This document shows, in pieces, positions 44,414 to 52,525 of a stretch of 64,000 nucleotides of DNA. The translations under genes and the position numbers were made by a program. Source of the stretch: Novosphingobium sp. (GTDB lineage: Bacteria > Pseudomonadota > Alphaproteobacteria > Sphingomonadales > Sphingomonadaceae). The stretch's first letter is position 1. Every line of letters begins with the position of its first letter. The notes under the pieces are model-generated. The model was given only the letters and a program-made list of their open reading frames with translations. It was not told where the DNA came from and ran no database searches. The stretch is from positions 83,609 to 147,608 of the forward strand of contig JACKKV010000005.1 of NCBI GenBank assembly GCA_024236235.1, written 5' to 3'.

Positions 44414-45030
44414 AACTGGCATCCGTTGCGATCGAAGCGGACGAAGGCGCAGACGTCGAGCTATCGCCGAGCGTAATCCGGATCCTGGGCGGTGCGCTGG
44501 ACATGATTGCCGCACGGGGTGTGAAACGCCTGACGATGAGCGACATCATCGATGCCAGTGGCGTGTCGCGCGGTACGCTCTACCGCTATTTCTCGAACAA
44601 GGACGAAGTCATGGCCGCGGTCGCGGAATATGTCTGCTCCGGGTTTGAGAATGGCGTGCGCGAAGCGGGCGAAGGCATTGAAGATCCGATCGAGCGGCTG
44701 AAGGCGGTCATGGCCTTCTATGCACGTTACACTGACGAGCATTCTCCCGGTCCGATTTTCGCGGTCGAACCCGCCTTTCATCTTGCCTTCTTCCGCAGTC
44801 GTTTTGCGCGCTACAAACGGGCTGTAATCGACGCGCTGGAACCGACTTTCGCCCACCTGGACGAACTCGTCGGGGAGCCGGTCAACCGCGAAGCCTTTGC
44901 CGAAATGATGGTACGCACGCAGCTCAGCACACTGCTGGTTCCGGCCGATGACGACTGGAAACAGATCTGGAATGCATCAGCGGATCGCGTCCAGAAATGG
45001 GCATTGGCGATTGCCGCCTCCCACTCTTGA
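44410..45030 (+). CDS. TetR-family transcriptional regulator
   Basis: A 206-residue TetR regulator. The DNA-binding domain reads ILGGALDMIAARGVKRLTMSDI then SGVSRGTLYRYFSNKDEV (residues ~22-70); the C-terminal ligand domain is divergent. Embedded in the first oxygenase operon with 4-base overlap upstream, so it may be autoregulated. The inverted 9-mer motif found behind both TATAAC boxes (40403, 47846) is a candidate target; that is inference. Confidence 0.9.
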   Translation: MKLASVAIEADEGADVELSPSVIRILGGALDMIAARGVKRLTMSDIIDASGVSRGTLYRYFSNKDEVMAAVAEYVCSGFENGVREAGEGIEDPIERLKAVMAFYARYTDEHSPGPIFAVEPAFHLAFFRSRFARYKRAVIDALEPTFAHLDELVGEPVNREAFAEMMVRTQLSTLLVPADDDWKQIWNASADRVQKWALAIAASHS

Positions 45031-45049
45031 GCAGGAAAGGAAAACGATA

Positions 45050-46279
45050 ATGGCCACTGCACCGATGACCGATTCAAGCACTCATAACTCCTTTGCCGAT
45101 CAGGCCACTGCCGACGCGATGGTTGCCAAGGCAAAGGAACTGCGCCCACTGTTCATGGCTGAGGCGGCCGCTGGCGAAAAGCAGCGCTCGCCTACCAAGG
45201 CGGCGGAGCAGGCACTGTTCGACAACAACATTCTTTACGCCCTCCTGCCCAGACGCCTCGGCGGCGTCGGCCTTTCGCTGACTGACTTTTGCCGGATGCA
45301 GATCGAAATCGCCAAGGGCGATCCCGCGATCAGCTGGGTCGTGCAGATCATCAACGGCACCAGCTGGGTAACCAGCATGGCCCCTGACAGCGTTCAGGAT
45401 ATTGTTTTTGCGGACGGCCCGACGACGGTGTGCGGCGCCTACAATCCGCCGGGCAAGGCCCGCAAGGTCGATGGCGGCTGGATCATTAACGGTGCGTGGC
45501 CCTATACGTCCGGGTCGCGTCAGTCAAAATGGGCGCAGCAGGGTGTGGTACTCGAAGGGTATGATGGCCCCGTCGTTCCAGGCATCTCCATGTGCTATAT
45601 CCCGTTCAGCGACCTAACCATCACGGATACGTGGTTCGTTACAGGCATGCAGGGTACAGGTTCCGATACCAGCGTTGCCAGGGACGTGTTTATCCCTGAA
45701 GGCCAGATGGTGCTGATGGACGAACGCGCCGGCCAGATCGACCGCACCAAACGCCATTTCGGCGCCCCGTCCGATGTGCTGCCGGTGGTGCCGGTAGTCC
45801 GCACGACCGGCATCGCCCAGCTGATCGGCGCGGCGGAGGCCATGCTTGAAATCGTGCGGGACGAAGCGGGCAAGAAGCCGGTGCTGACCACCACCATTGC
45901 CCCGCGCACCAATTCGGGCGCCTATATGCGCGATCTGGGCGAAACCGCCGCAATGATCGACACGGCCAAGCTGATCCTGTTCCATCTGGTCGGCGAACTG
46001 GACCAGGCCGGGCTGACTGACACGGAACTTGCCCTGGCAGACAAGGCGCGTCATCGCGCGCAATGCGCCCAGATGATAAAGCTGGTTCACGAAGCGTCGG
46101 AATCGCTGATGTTCCTCGCGGGATCGTCAGCCTTCTCGCTCGACAAGCCGATCAGCCGCTACTGGAAGGATCTCTCTATGGGCCTGCGCCACATCCAGAA
46201 CATCCCGACCATTGGATATGAAATCTATGGCCGCAACATTGCGGGCGGCGACATGATTTCGCCGCCCGGCGCTTATTGA
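45050..46279 (+). CDS. HsaA-like flavin-dependent monooxygenase (acyl-CoA dehydrogenase fold)
   Basis: A 409-residue protein of the two-component flavin monooxygenase branch of the acyl-CoA dehydrogenase fold (HsaA, HpaH, DszC). It has the GGVGLSLTDFCRMQIEIAKGD segment (split), NGAWPYTSGS, the GTGSDT loop before a FIPEGQ strand, and RYWKDLSMG near the end, all matching HsaA. HsaA hydroxylates a phenolic secosteroid. It needs a separate flavin reductase, which I do not see here. Paralogue at 47885. AGGAAAGG precedes the ATG. Confidence 0.87.
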   Translation: MATAPMTDSSTHNSFADQATADAMVAKAKELRPLFMAEAAAGEKQRSPTKAAEQALFDNNILYALLPRRLGGVGLSLTDFCRMQIEIAKGDPAISWVVQIINGTSWVTSMAPDSVQDIVFADGPTTVCGAYNPPGKARKVDGGWIINGAWPYTSGSRQSKWAQQGVVLEGYDGPVVPGISMCYIPFSDLTITDTWFVTGMQGTGSDTSVARDVFIPEGQMVLMDERAGQIDRTKRHFGAPSDVLPVVPVVRTTGIAQLIGAAEAMLEIVRDEAGKKPVLTTTIAPRTNSGAYMRDLGETAAMIDTAKLILFHLVGELDQAGLTDTELALADKARHRAQCAQMIKLVHEASESLMFLAGSSAFSLDKPISRYWKDLSMGLRHIQNIPTIGYEIYGRNIAGGDMISPPGAY

Positions 46280-47079
46280 TCGCCGATCAGGCGCGCGCGG
46301 AAGAAATCGAGTATTTCGTCGCGCGCCTGCACCGTCGGCTGGCCAGCCTCATCAATCAGGTGCAGGGTCACCACGCTGTGCGGGGTCTTGAGCGGCGCGT
46401 CTGGGTTGGCCGCTGAATCCGGCAAGACCGTGCCGACAAAGCGGTCCCCCAAAGCCTCTGCATAGGCTGCGAAACGTTCGGCCCGGCAGAAACTGTCCCC
46501 CTCGAAGCGATAAGCACGAACCGTGAGGTCTTCGGCCTCCATCCGCGCTTTCACCGCAGCCAGTTCGTCAGGCGCGATGGCCAGCCCCGATGGATTGTGC
46601 ATCGGCAGCGAGGGCTGCGACAGCACCGGTGCAATTACCGAATTCTCCAGCATCATCGACAGTGCAAAATTACCGGTAAAGCACATGCCGATCGCGCCCA
46701 CGCCCTTGCCCCCGCATTCCTCGTGCGCCGCTGCCGCGAGCGCTCGCAGCCATTGCGTGACAGGGCTGGAAGCGTTGCTGGCAAAGGCGCGGAATTCCTT
46801 GCTGATACAGGCCCGGGCCAGTGTCAGCATGGCCCTGCCCTGCCCCGGCAGGACGCCATCGGTGCCAAACAGCGACGGCATGTATACAGTCAGCCCGGCA
46901 TCGCGCACCCAGCGGGCGAAACGCGAGACATAGGGGCTGATCCCCGGGATCTCCGCCATCACGATCACCGCCGGGCCGCTGCCGGCGACGTAAACGGTCT
47001 TCGTCTTGCCCAGCAGCGTCACCTGCCGCTTTTCGAAGTCGCCCAGAGAATCCGTGAACTGCGGATCGATAGCGGTCAT
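46273..47079 (-). CDS. Dienelactone hydrolase-family protein
   Basis: A 268-residue alpha/beta hydrolase of the dienelactone hydrolase family. The nucleophile elbow is GMCFTG, with Cys in place of Ser as in true dienelactone hydrolases. Other features are EIPGISPYVSRFARW near the N-terminus and a C-terminal His in LKTPHSVVTLHL. GGGAAAGG precedes the ATG. It converges on the HsaA-like gene with a seven-base overlap. It may open a lactone or other activated ester. Confidence 0.85.
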   Translation of the reverse strand: MTAIDPQFTDSLGDFEKRQVTLLGKTKTVYVAGSGPAVIVMAEIPGISPYVSRFARWVRDAGLTVYMPSLFGTDGVLPGQGRAMLTLARACISKEFRAFASNASSPVTQWLRALAAAAHEECGGKGVGAIGMCFTGNFALSMMLENSVIAPVLSQPSLPMHNPSGLAIAPDELAAVKARMEAEDLTVRAYRFEGDSFCRAERFAAYAEALGDRFVGTVLPDSAANPDAPLKTPHSVVTLHLIDEAGQPTVQARDEILDFFRARLIGDQ

Positions 47080-47094
47080 TGCCTTTCCCCTGTG

Positions 47095-47664
47095 TCAAAC
47101 AATCCGGCATGCCTCATCGAAATCGAGGCGCGGGTTGCGCGGAAACAGGCTATCTTTCCGCCCATAGCCGAGAGTGCATAGAAAATTCGCGCGCCATTGT
47201 CCGTCAGGAAAGAATTCCCTGTCCAGCGCGGCCGCATCGAAACCGGACATGGGGCCGCAATCCAGGCCCAGCGCGCGCGCCGCCAGCATCATATAGGCCC
47301 CCTGCAACGGAACATTGCGAGCCAGAAGGTCGGCAATCACCGCCTCCTTGCCCGCAAAGACCGATACAAAATCGCGCGACGGGAACAGTTTGGGCATCTG
47401 ATCGAAAAAGCGCGTATCGCCCGCGATGATCGCCGTGACGGGCGCAGAGGTTACCTTGGCGACATTGCCTTCATTCACGCAGGCCAACAGCTTCTCTCGG
47501 GCCTCGACCGAAGTCACAAAGACGAAACGCGCGGGGCAGCTGTTCGCTGCCGTCGGCCCCCACTTCAGCTGGTCGTAGATTTCGCGCAGCAGCTCTTCCG
47601 GGACGGATCTGTCCTCATAGGCGTTGAAGCTGCGAGCTGCGGTAAACAGTGATTCCAGTTGCAT
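47095..47664 (-). CDS. Nitroreductase-family protein (RutE/HadB-like)
   Basis: A 189-residue nitroreductase-fold protein of the malonic semialdehyde reductase (RutE)-like group: FTAARSFNAYEDRSVPEELL, LKWGPTAANSCPARF with the FMN-contact Asn-Ser-x-Pro, and DCGPMSGFD near residue 150. I chose ATG 47664, preceded by GAGGATAG; the longer frame is basic and unlike the family. It probably reduces a semialdehyde, quinone or nitro group. It shares an upstream region with the plus HsaA-like gene that holds an exact FNR box. Confidence 0.85.
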   Translation of the reverse strand: MQLESLFTAARSFNAYEDRSVPEELLREIYDQLKWGPTAANSCPARFVFVTSVEAREKLLACVNEGNVAKVTSAPVTAIIAGDTRFFDQMPKLFPSRDFVSVFAGKEAVIADLLARNVPLQGAYMMLAARALGLDCGPMSGFDAAALDREFFPDGQWRANFLCTLGYGRKDSLFPRNPRLDFDEACRIV

Positions 47665-47774
47665 AATTTCTATCCTCATCATCGCTGGCATGCGTTCGGA
47701 CATGAGCCGTTTTGCGCGCATTTTTACCAGTCCAACGGCGGGCGGCACCTGAAAAGCTCAACGAACCGCCCAAT

Positions 47775-47788
47775 TTGATCCTGATCAA
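47775..47788. promoter_or_regulatory. FNR/FixK-type box (exact consensus)
   Basis: TTGAT-CCTG-ATCAA matches the FNR/Anr/FixK consensus TTGAT-N4-ATCAA exactly and extends into an 18-base perfect palindrome with a two-base centre (47773-47790). It lies 97 bases before the HsaA-like ATG and 111 bases before the nitroreductase ATG, so an oxygen-responsive CRP/FNR protein may control one or both. Confidence 0.65.
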
Positions 47789-47823
47789 ATATCTCTGACC
47801 GGAAATCTGCTTACTTATACACA

Positions 47824-47854
47824 TTGAACGATATTTGTATAACTAGTTGATTCG
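47824..47854 (+). promoter_or_regulatory. Promoter region of the second oxygenase module
   Basis: TTGAAC (47824-47829) and TATAAC (47838-47843) recur as in the promoter at 40373, but here they are only 8 bases apart. A consensus -35 at 17 bases is absent, so activation (for instance by the FNR box) may be needed. GTTGATTCG (47846-47854) follows, the reverse complement of the 9-mer at 40403. Confidence 0.45.
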
Positions 47855-47884
47855 AGAACTCGTTCTGGAGAGGTTTTGAAGATA

Positions 47885-49120
47885 ATGGCCACACAGATCA
47901 AAGCGGAAAACACGCCTCACCTCACCGGCTACAATCTGGAAGCCGAACAGGAAATGGTCGGCCGCGCTCGCGAACTGCAACCGCTGCTGCTGAAACATGC
48001 ATCCTATGGCGATGAGCACGGCGTGCTTCACCCCGATGTCTTTGCCGCGCTGACCGACGCCGGTTTCTGGGCCATGGCGGCACCACGCCGCTGGGGTGGC
48101 CTGGGCACCAGTGCACGGGCCATGGCGGCGGTGGGTTACGAGCTTGCCAAGGCCGATCCTTCGGTCGGCTGGGTCTACACAGTGCTGCATGGCACCACCT
48201 GGGTCGCCAGCCTTGGCCCCGATGCCTTGCAGGAAGCGATCTTCGGCAGCAGCGCGGATCACCCGGTAATTTGCGGCATAGCCAATCCGCCAGGCGCGAT
48301 GGTTGAAGTGGACGAGGGCTATGTCGTCAACGGCCGCTGGCCCTATGCCTCTGGTTCCGCGCATGCCGGATGGGCGCAGTTGGGCGTGGCGACGACAGAC
48401 CTGGACGGCAATCACGGCGGCGGCTTCGCCTATCTGCGGCGCGAACAATATACGATCGAAAACACCTGGCACATGATGGGCATGAAGGGCACCGGCTCCA
48501 ACACGATCGTCGCCAAGGACGCCTTCATCCCGAAGGCCCAGTTCTTCAATGTCGCGAAACTGGGCATCGGCGGGCACGAGCCCGGAAAGCGCCATGTCGG
48601 TGAACCGTCCGATTACTGGCCCTTCATGCCGTTCCTGCGCGCGACTGCACACGCCGTCGTTGCCGGGGCCGCCGCCGGGATCATGGAGCGGGTGATGGAA
48701 GCATCGCACACGCGGCCGATCGTCTACACCTCCTACTCGCGCCAGGCCGATGCGGTGATGATGCAGGGCGAGCTGGGCAAGGCCGCGGCCAGGATTTCAG
48801 CCGCCGAAGCGCTTACGTTCAAGAATTGCGATCTCATCGATCAGGCCGGACTGGCGCATGAACGCCTCTCGTCCGGGCAGCGCGCGCTCAGCAAAGGCGA
48901 AGGATCGCTCGCGGTGTCGCTGCTGAACGAAGCGATCGAACAACTGATGTTCCTTGCCGGATCGAGCGCTTACGCGGATTCCAATCCGATCCAGCGGCTA
49001 TACCGCGACGCTTCGTTCGCCATGCGTCACGTCGCGAACCTGCCTTACGTGGGATACGAAATTCTCGGCAAATCAATGCTGGGCATCGAACCCAACATTT
49101 CGCTCCCCGATTTCATCTGA
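47885..49120 (+). CDS. HsaA-like flavin-dependent monooxygenase (acyl-CoA dehydrogenase fold)
   Basis: A 411-residue paralogue of the protein at 45050. Shared marks are WGGLGTSARAMAAVGYELAK (split), NGRWPYASGS, GTGSNTIV followed by DAFIPKAQ, and RLYRDASFAMRH. The GTGSNT loop matches HsaA exactly. ATG 47885 follows GGAGAGG; TTG 47876 in frame is too close to it. It likely hydroxylates an aromatic or cyclic intermediate with reduced flavin from a reductase outside the window. First gene of the second oxygenase module. Confidence 0.87.
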   Translation: MATQIKAENTPHLTGYNLEAEQEMVGRARELQPLLLKHASYGDEHGVLHPDVFAALTDAGFWAMAAPRRWGGLGTSARAMAAVGYELAKADPSVGWVYTVLHGTTWVASLGPDALQEAIFGSSADHPVICGIANPPGAMVEVDEGYVVNGRWPYASGSAHAGWAQLGVATTDLDGNHGGGFAYLRREQYTIENTWHMMGMKGTGSNTIVAKDAFIPKAQFFNVAKLGIGGHEPGKRHVGEPSDYWPFMPFLRATAHAVVAGAAAGIMERVMEASHTRPIVYTSYSRQADAVMMQGELGKAAARISAAEALTFKNCDLIDQAGLAHERLSSGQRALSKGEGSLAVSLLNEAIEQLMFLAGSSAYADSNPIQRLYRDASFAMRHVANLPYVGYEILGKSMLGIEPNISLPDFI

Positions 49121-49157
49121 CTGACCAAACACAGAAACCCAAGAGAGGAACCAGGCC

Positions 49158-50537
49158 ATGCGTCACAATGCCCGCCAGGACTATCTGAAAGAAGCCATGT
49201 CGCAGTTCATTGACCTTGAAAACCGCGAGGTTTCGGTCGCCGCGCTGCATGACGAGGAGCTTTACGAACTCGAACTGGAAAACATATTCGCCAAGGCATG
49301 GCTGATGATCGGCCATGAAACCGAGATTCCGAAAACGGGCGATTATGTGGTGCGCCTGATGGGCGAAGATCAGGTGATAGTCGCCCGGGCCGCCGACGGG
49401 CAAGTGCATGTCTCGCTCAACGTCTGCCCGCACCGCGCGATGCACGTCTGCCTTGCCGACAGCGGCAACGCCCGCGTCCACAAGTGCATTTATCATGGCT
49501 GGGCCTTCCGCCCGGACGGCAGCTTCATCGGCGCGCCGATCGAAAAGGAACAGATGCACGGCAACATCAAGACCAAGGACCAGCTTGGCCTGAAGAAAGC
49601 CCGCGTCGAACTCTACGGCGGACTGATCTTCGCCACCTGGAACCACAATGGCCCCAGTCTGGACGAATGGCTGGGCGACATGAAGTTCTATTATGACATG
49701 TTGTTTGCCCGCACTGACAAGGGATTGGAAGTGCTCGGCCCACCCCAGCGCCTGACAATCGACGCCAACTGGAAGACCGCCGGCGAGCAGTCGGCCTGCG
49801 ACGGCTTCCACACGCTTACCCTGCATGGCTCGGTGATCGACATCGGCGCCATGGGCGGCGAAGCGGATACCGAACATGAAAGCGCGCCCGCCATGTACGG
49901 CATCAACCTTTCGGGCAACGGCCATTCGCTGCGCTGCATCCCCGCGGATACGAGCTGGGCGCTGGCTCATGGCAAGGGTGATCTGACGCCAGAACAGCGG
50001 CTGGAGGCCTTCCCGCCGCCGGGCATTACCCCCGAACTGCTGCCCGAGCTCAAACGCAACATGAGTCCGGAACAGCTGCATGTGCTGGCCAAGGCGCCAC
50101 CGGTGGTGGGCGGCATGTTTCCCAACATGAACATCCTGTTCATCTACAGCCCGTTGCGGGACGGATCGCTGGGTTCGGCGCTGGTGCTGCATTCGATCAT
50201 GCCCAAGGGGCCGCACCATTTCGAATGGACGACCTATTACTTCGCGGAAAAAGGCACGCCCGAACATGTGAAGGAAATGATGCGTGCCGCCGCCACTCAC
50301 GGCACCGGAACATCTGGTATTATCGAGCAGGACGACAGCGACACCTGGCCGCACATGACTGAATCCGCCCGGGGCGTGATCGGCCGTACCGAAACGCTCA
50401 AATACCAGGCGATTCTCGGGGAAAACCGCCCCGACGACTGGCCGGACAAGGCCAAGGTCTACGAAGGCTTCGGCAAGGACGACGCACAATGGGAATGGTG
50501 GCTGGCCTATCACAGGCTGATGACCGCCGGGGCCTGA
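49158..50537 (+). CDS. Rieske non-heme iron oxygenase, alpha subunit
   Basis: A 459-residue Rieske alpha subunit, close paralogue of 40441. Rieske ligands C90/H92 (CPHRA) and the CIYHG pair are intact, as are the catalytic CDGFHTLTLH and the Asp-bearing IEQDD. The neighbouring residue before Asp is Cys instead of Ser (SACDGF versus SGSDGF), a small active-site difference that could alter substrate fit. AGAGGAA precedes the ATG. Pairs with the beta subunit at 50575. Confidence 0.93.
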   Translation: MRHNARQDYLKEAMSQFIDLENREVSVAALHDEELYELELENIFAKAWLMIGHETEIPKTGDYVVRLMGEDQVIVARAADGQVHVSLNVCPHRAMHVCLADSGNARVHKCIYHGWAFRPDGSFIGAPIEKEQMHGNIKTKDQLGLKKARVELYGGLIFATWNHNGPSLDEWLGDMKFYYDMLFARTDKGLEVLGPPQRLTIDANWKTAGEQSACDGFHTLTLHGSVIDIGAMGGEADTEHESAPAMYGINLSGNGHSLRCIPADTSWALAHGKGDLTPEQRLEAFPPPGITPELLPELKRNMSPEQLHVLAKAPPVVGGMFPNMNILFIYSPLRDGSLGSALVLHSIMPKGPHHFEWTTYYFAEKGTPEHVKEMMRAAATHGTGTSGIIEQDDSDTWPHMTESARGVIGRTETLKYQAILGENRPDDWPDKAKVYEGFGKDDAQWEWWLAYHRLMTAGA

Positions 50538-50574
50538 ACGCCACACCGCAATCCCGTTAGGAAGGAACACGATC

Positions 50575-51141
50575 ATGTCGCTTACAGTCGCCACCAGCAC
50601 CCTGACCCGCGAGGAAGATCGCCGCGAGGAAGTGGCCTACGGCTCACCCGTCCACAACAGCATCATGGGCTTCCTGATCAAGGAGGCCCGCCTGCTCGAT
50701 CACCGTCAGCTGAAGGCATGGGGCGATCTGCTGGCCGAAGATCTGATCTACAAGGCGCCGGTGCGGATTACCCGCCGCGTGCAGGGCTTTGCCGACGAAT
50801 TCGGCACGATGGGCCATTTCGACGACGACTACAATTCGATGATGGTGCGCCTCACCCGCCTCACGACCACTGATAATGCATGGTCTGAAGACCCCGCATC
50901 GCGTGTGCGTCGCTTCATCACGAATGTCACTGTCTGGGAAACGGATCAACCCGACGAGTACGAAGTGCTCAGCTACCTTTTCCTCACCCGCAACCGCGCC
51001 GAAGCAAGGGACTACAAGCAGCTCAGCGCCGAACGCCATGACCGGCTGCGAATGACGAAGGACGGCTTCAGGCTGGCGCGACGCTCGATCCTGCTGGATC
51101 AGGTCGTGCTGGGGATGCCCAATTTCGCCATCTTCCTTTGA
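50575..51141 (+). CDS. Ring-hydroxylating oxygenase, beta subunit
   Basis: A 188-residue NTF2-fold beta subunit. It shares YGSPVHNSI / GSPVYNAL, LAEDLIYKAPVRITR and the C-terminal VLGMPNFAIFL with the beta subunit at 41848 (VLGMSNFAVFL), confirming duplication of the alpha-beta pair. GGAAGGAA precedes the ATG. It is followed by two P450 genes. Confidence 0.9.
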   Translation: MSLTVATSTLTREEDRREEVAYGSPVHNSIMGFLIKEARLLDHRQLKAWGDLLAEDLIYKAPVRITRRVQGFADEFGTMGHFDDDYNSMMVRLTRLTTTDNAWSEDPASRVRRFITNVTVWETDQPDEYEVLSYLFLTRNRAEARDYKQLSAERHDRLRMTKDGFRLARRSILLDQVVLGMPNFAIFL

Positions 51142-51181
51142 CGCACGGCGCGCAAGCAAGATTACGGAGGAGGAAAAAGCA

Positions 51182-52402
51182 ATGGCCCTGACCATAGACG
51201 TCGACCGGTCCATCCCGGCCCATGTCAGTGATGACATGATACATGACTGGCCGTTCCAGTTCGGCACCACGCACAAGGGCAATCCCTATACTGAACTGGT
51301 CGATCCGGTTCATGCCAGCTACCCACCGGTTTTCTTCACGCGCGATGCTTATCCGGGGCAGCAGCCGGCCTGGGTTGTGCGCCATTTCGATGACGTGGCC
51401 ACCATCTACAAGGACAACATCAATTTCATCAACAAGGGATTTGCGCCCTTCGCGATGCTGACCGGCGAAAACTGGCATCTGGTCCCGGCTGAAATGGACC
51501 CGCCCGATCACGGCCGCTATCGCTCGATGATCTTTCCGCTGTTCACTCCCAAGGCCGTGCGCAGCCTGGAAGACAAGGTGGCGGCCTATGCCAGCCATTA
51601 CATCGACCGGTTCAAGGACAGGGGCCACTGCGAGTTCATGAGCGAATTCGCGTTCGAATTCCCGATCAAGGTGATCCTTGATCTGATCGGGCTTCCGCAG
51701 GACATGACCGGCCAGTTCATGGCCTGGGAAACTGATCTGCTGCACGGCCACGATCTGGAAACCATCGCCGCCGCGACCCGCAATGTCGTGGACTATCTTC
51801 GCGGCGAGATTGAGGAGCGCAAACGCAAGCCGCGCGAAGACCTGCTGACTTTTGCCGTCAACGCGGAAGTCGATGGCGTGAAGATGAACGATGACCAGAT
51901 GCTCGGCTTCGCTTTCAACCTGTTCATTGGCGGGCTGGATACGGTTTCGACCAATCTTGGGTTGCAATTCTGGCATCTGGCCACGCATCCGGAGGATCAG
52001 GCGAAGCTGCGCGCGGAGCCGGCGCTTATCCCCGATGCGATCGAAGAAATGCTGCGTGCCTATGCAGCGGTTTCGACCTTCCGTACAGTAGCCAACAAGG
52101 TCGAGGTCAACGGCGTCACGATGATGCCGGGCGACAAGGTTATCATGTCCACCACCCTTGCCGGACGCGATCCCTCCAGATGGGAAAACCCAGCCGAAAT
52201 CCGCCTCGACCGGAAACCACAGCATGTCAGCTTTGCCATCGGACCGCATCTCTGCCTTGGGCTGCACCTCGCGCGCCGCGAACTCGCTTTTGCGATCAGT
52301 CATTTCCTTCAGGAAATCCCGCCATTCAGGTTGGCACCAGGAAAAGAGGTCGAGTTCCATCTGGGGATGATCCAGCCGCTCGAACTTGCACTGGTGTGGT
52401 GA
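51182..52402 (+). CDS. Cytochrome P450 (CYP101-like)
   Basis: A 406-residue P450, paralogue of 30923: I-helix FIGGLDTV, E-x-x-R in EEMLRAY, heme loop FAIGPHLCLG with Cys near residue 358, ending LALVW. As with its paralogue, GGLDTV and the -LVW end recall P450cam. The heme loop has Ala-Ile in place of Gly-Phe (FAIGPH versus FGFGPH), which is less common. GGAGGAGG precedes its ATG. It lies between the second Rieske pair and another P450. Confidence 0.93.
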   Translation: MALTIDVDRSIPAHVSDDMIHDWPFQFGTTHKGNPYTELVDPVHASYPPVFFTRDAYPGQQPAWVVRHFDDVATIYKDNINFINKGFAPFAMLTGENWHLVPAEMDPPDHGRYRSMIFPLFTPKAVRSLEDKVAAYASHYIDRFKDRGHCEFMSEFAFEFPIKVILDLIGLPQDMTGQFMAWETDLLHGHDLETIAAATRNVVDYLRGEIEERKRKPREDLLTFAVNAEVDGVKMNDDQMLGFAFNLFIGGLDTVSTNLGLQFWHLATHPEDQAKLRAEPALIPDAIEEMLRAYAAVSTFRTVANKVEVNGVTMMPGDKVIMSTTLAGRDPSRWENPAEIRLDRKPQHVSFAIGPHLCLGLHLARRELAFAISHFLQEIPPFRLAPGKEVEFHLGMIQPLELALVW

Positions 52403-52444
52403 ATACGCCCGCACGGGCGGGCGCCACTTTACAGGGGTAAAACC

Positions 52445-52464
52445 AACCTGCCTTGGGGCAGGTT
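52445..52464 (+). other. Perfect hairpin between two P450 genes
   Basis: AACCTGCC, loop TTGG, and GGCAGGTT form an 8-bp perfect stem in the 123-base gap between the P450 genes. A GC-rich repeat CGCCCG-CA-CGGGCG sits a little upstream (about 52407-52420). There is no T run, so this may be an attenuator or processing site or an operator for the second P450 gene. Confidence 0.45.
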
Positions 52465-52525
52465 GAAGGATTGGCTAGACTGCCCACTATCCGCACTTGC
52501 GAAAATGACCACGGGATCTGAAACA

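Noticed and set aside
49113..50600. Long minus-strand frame over the Rieske alpha gene
   Set aside because: The Rieske and iron motifs on the plus strand are unmistakable; the antisense frame lacks any motif.
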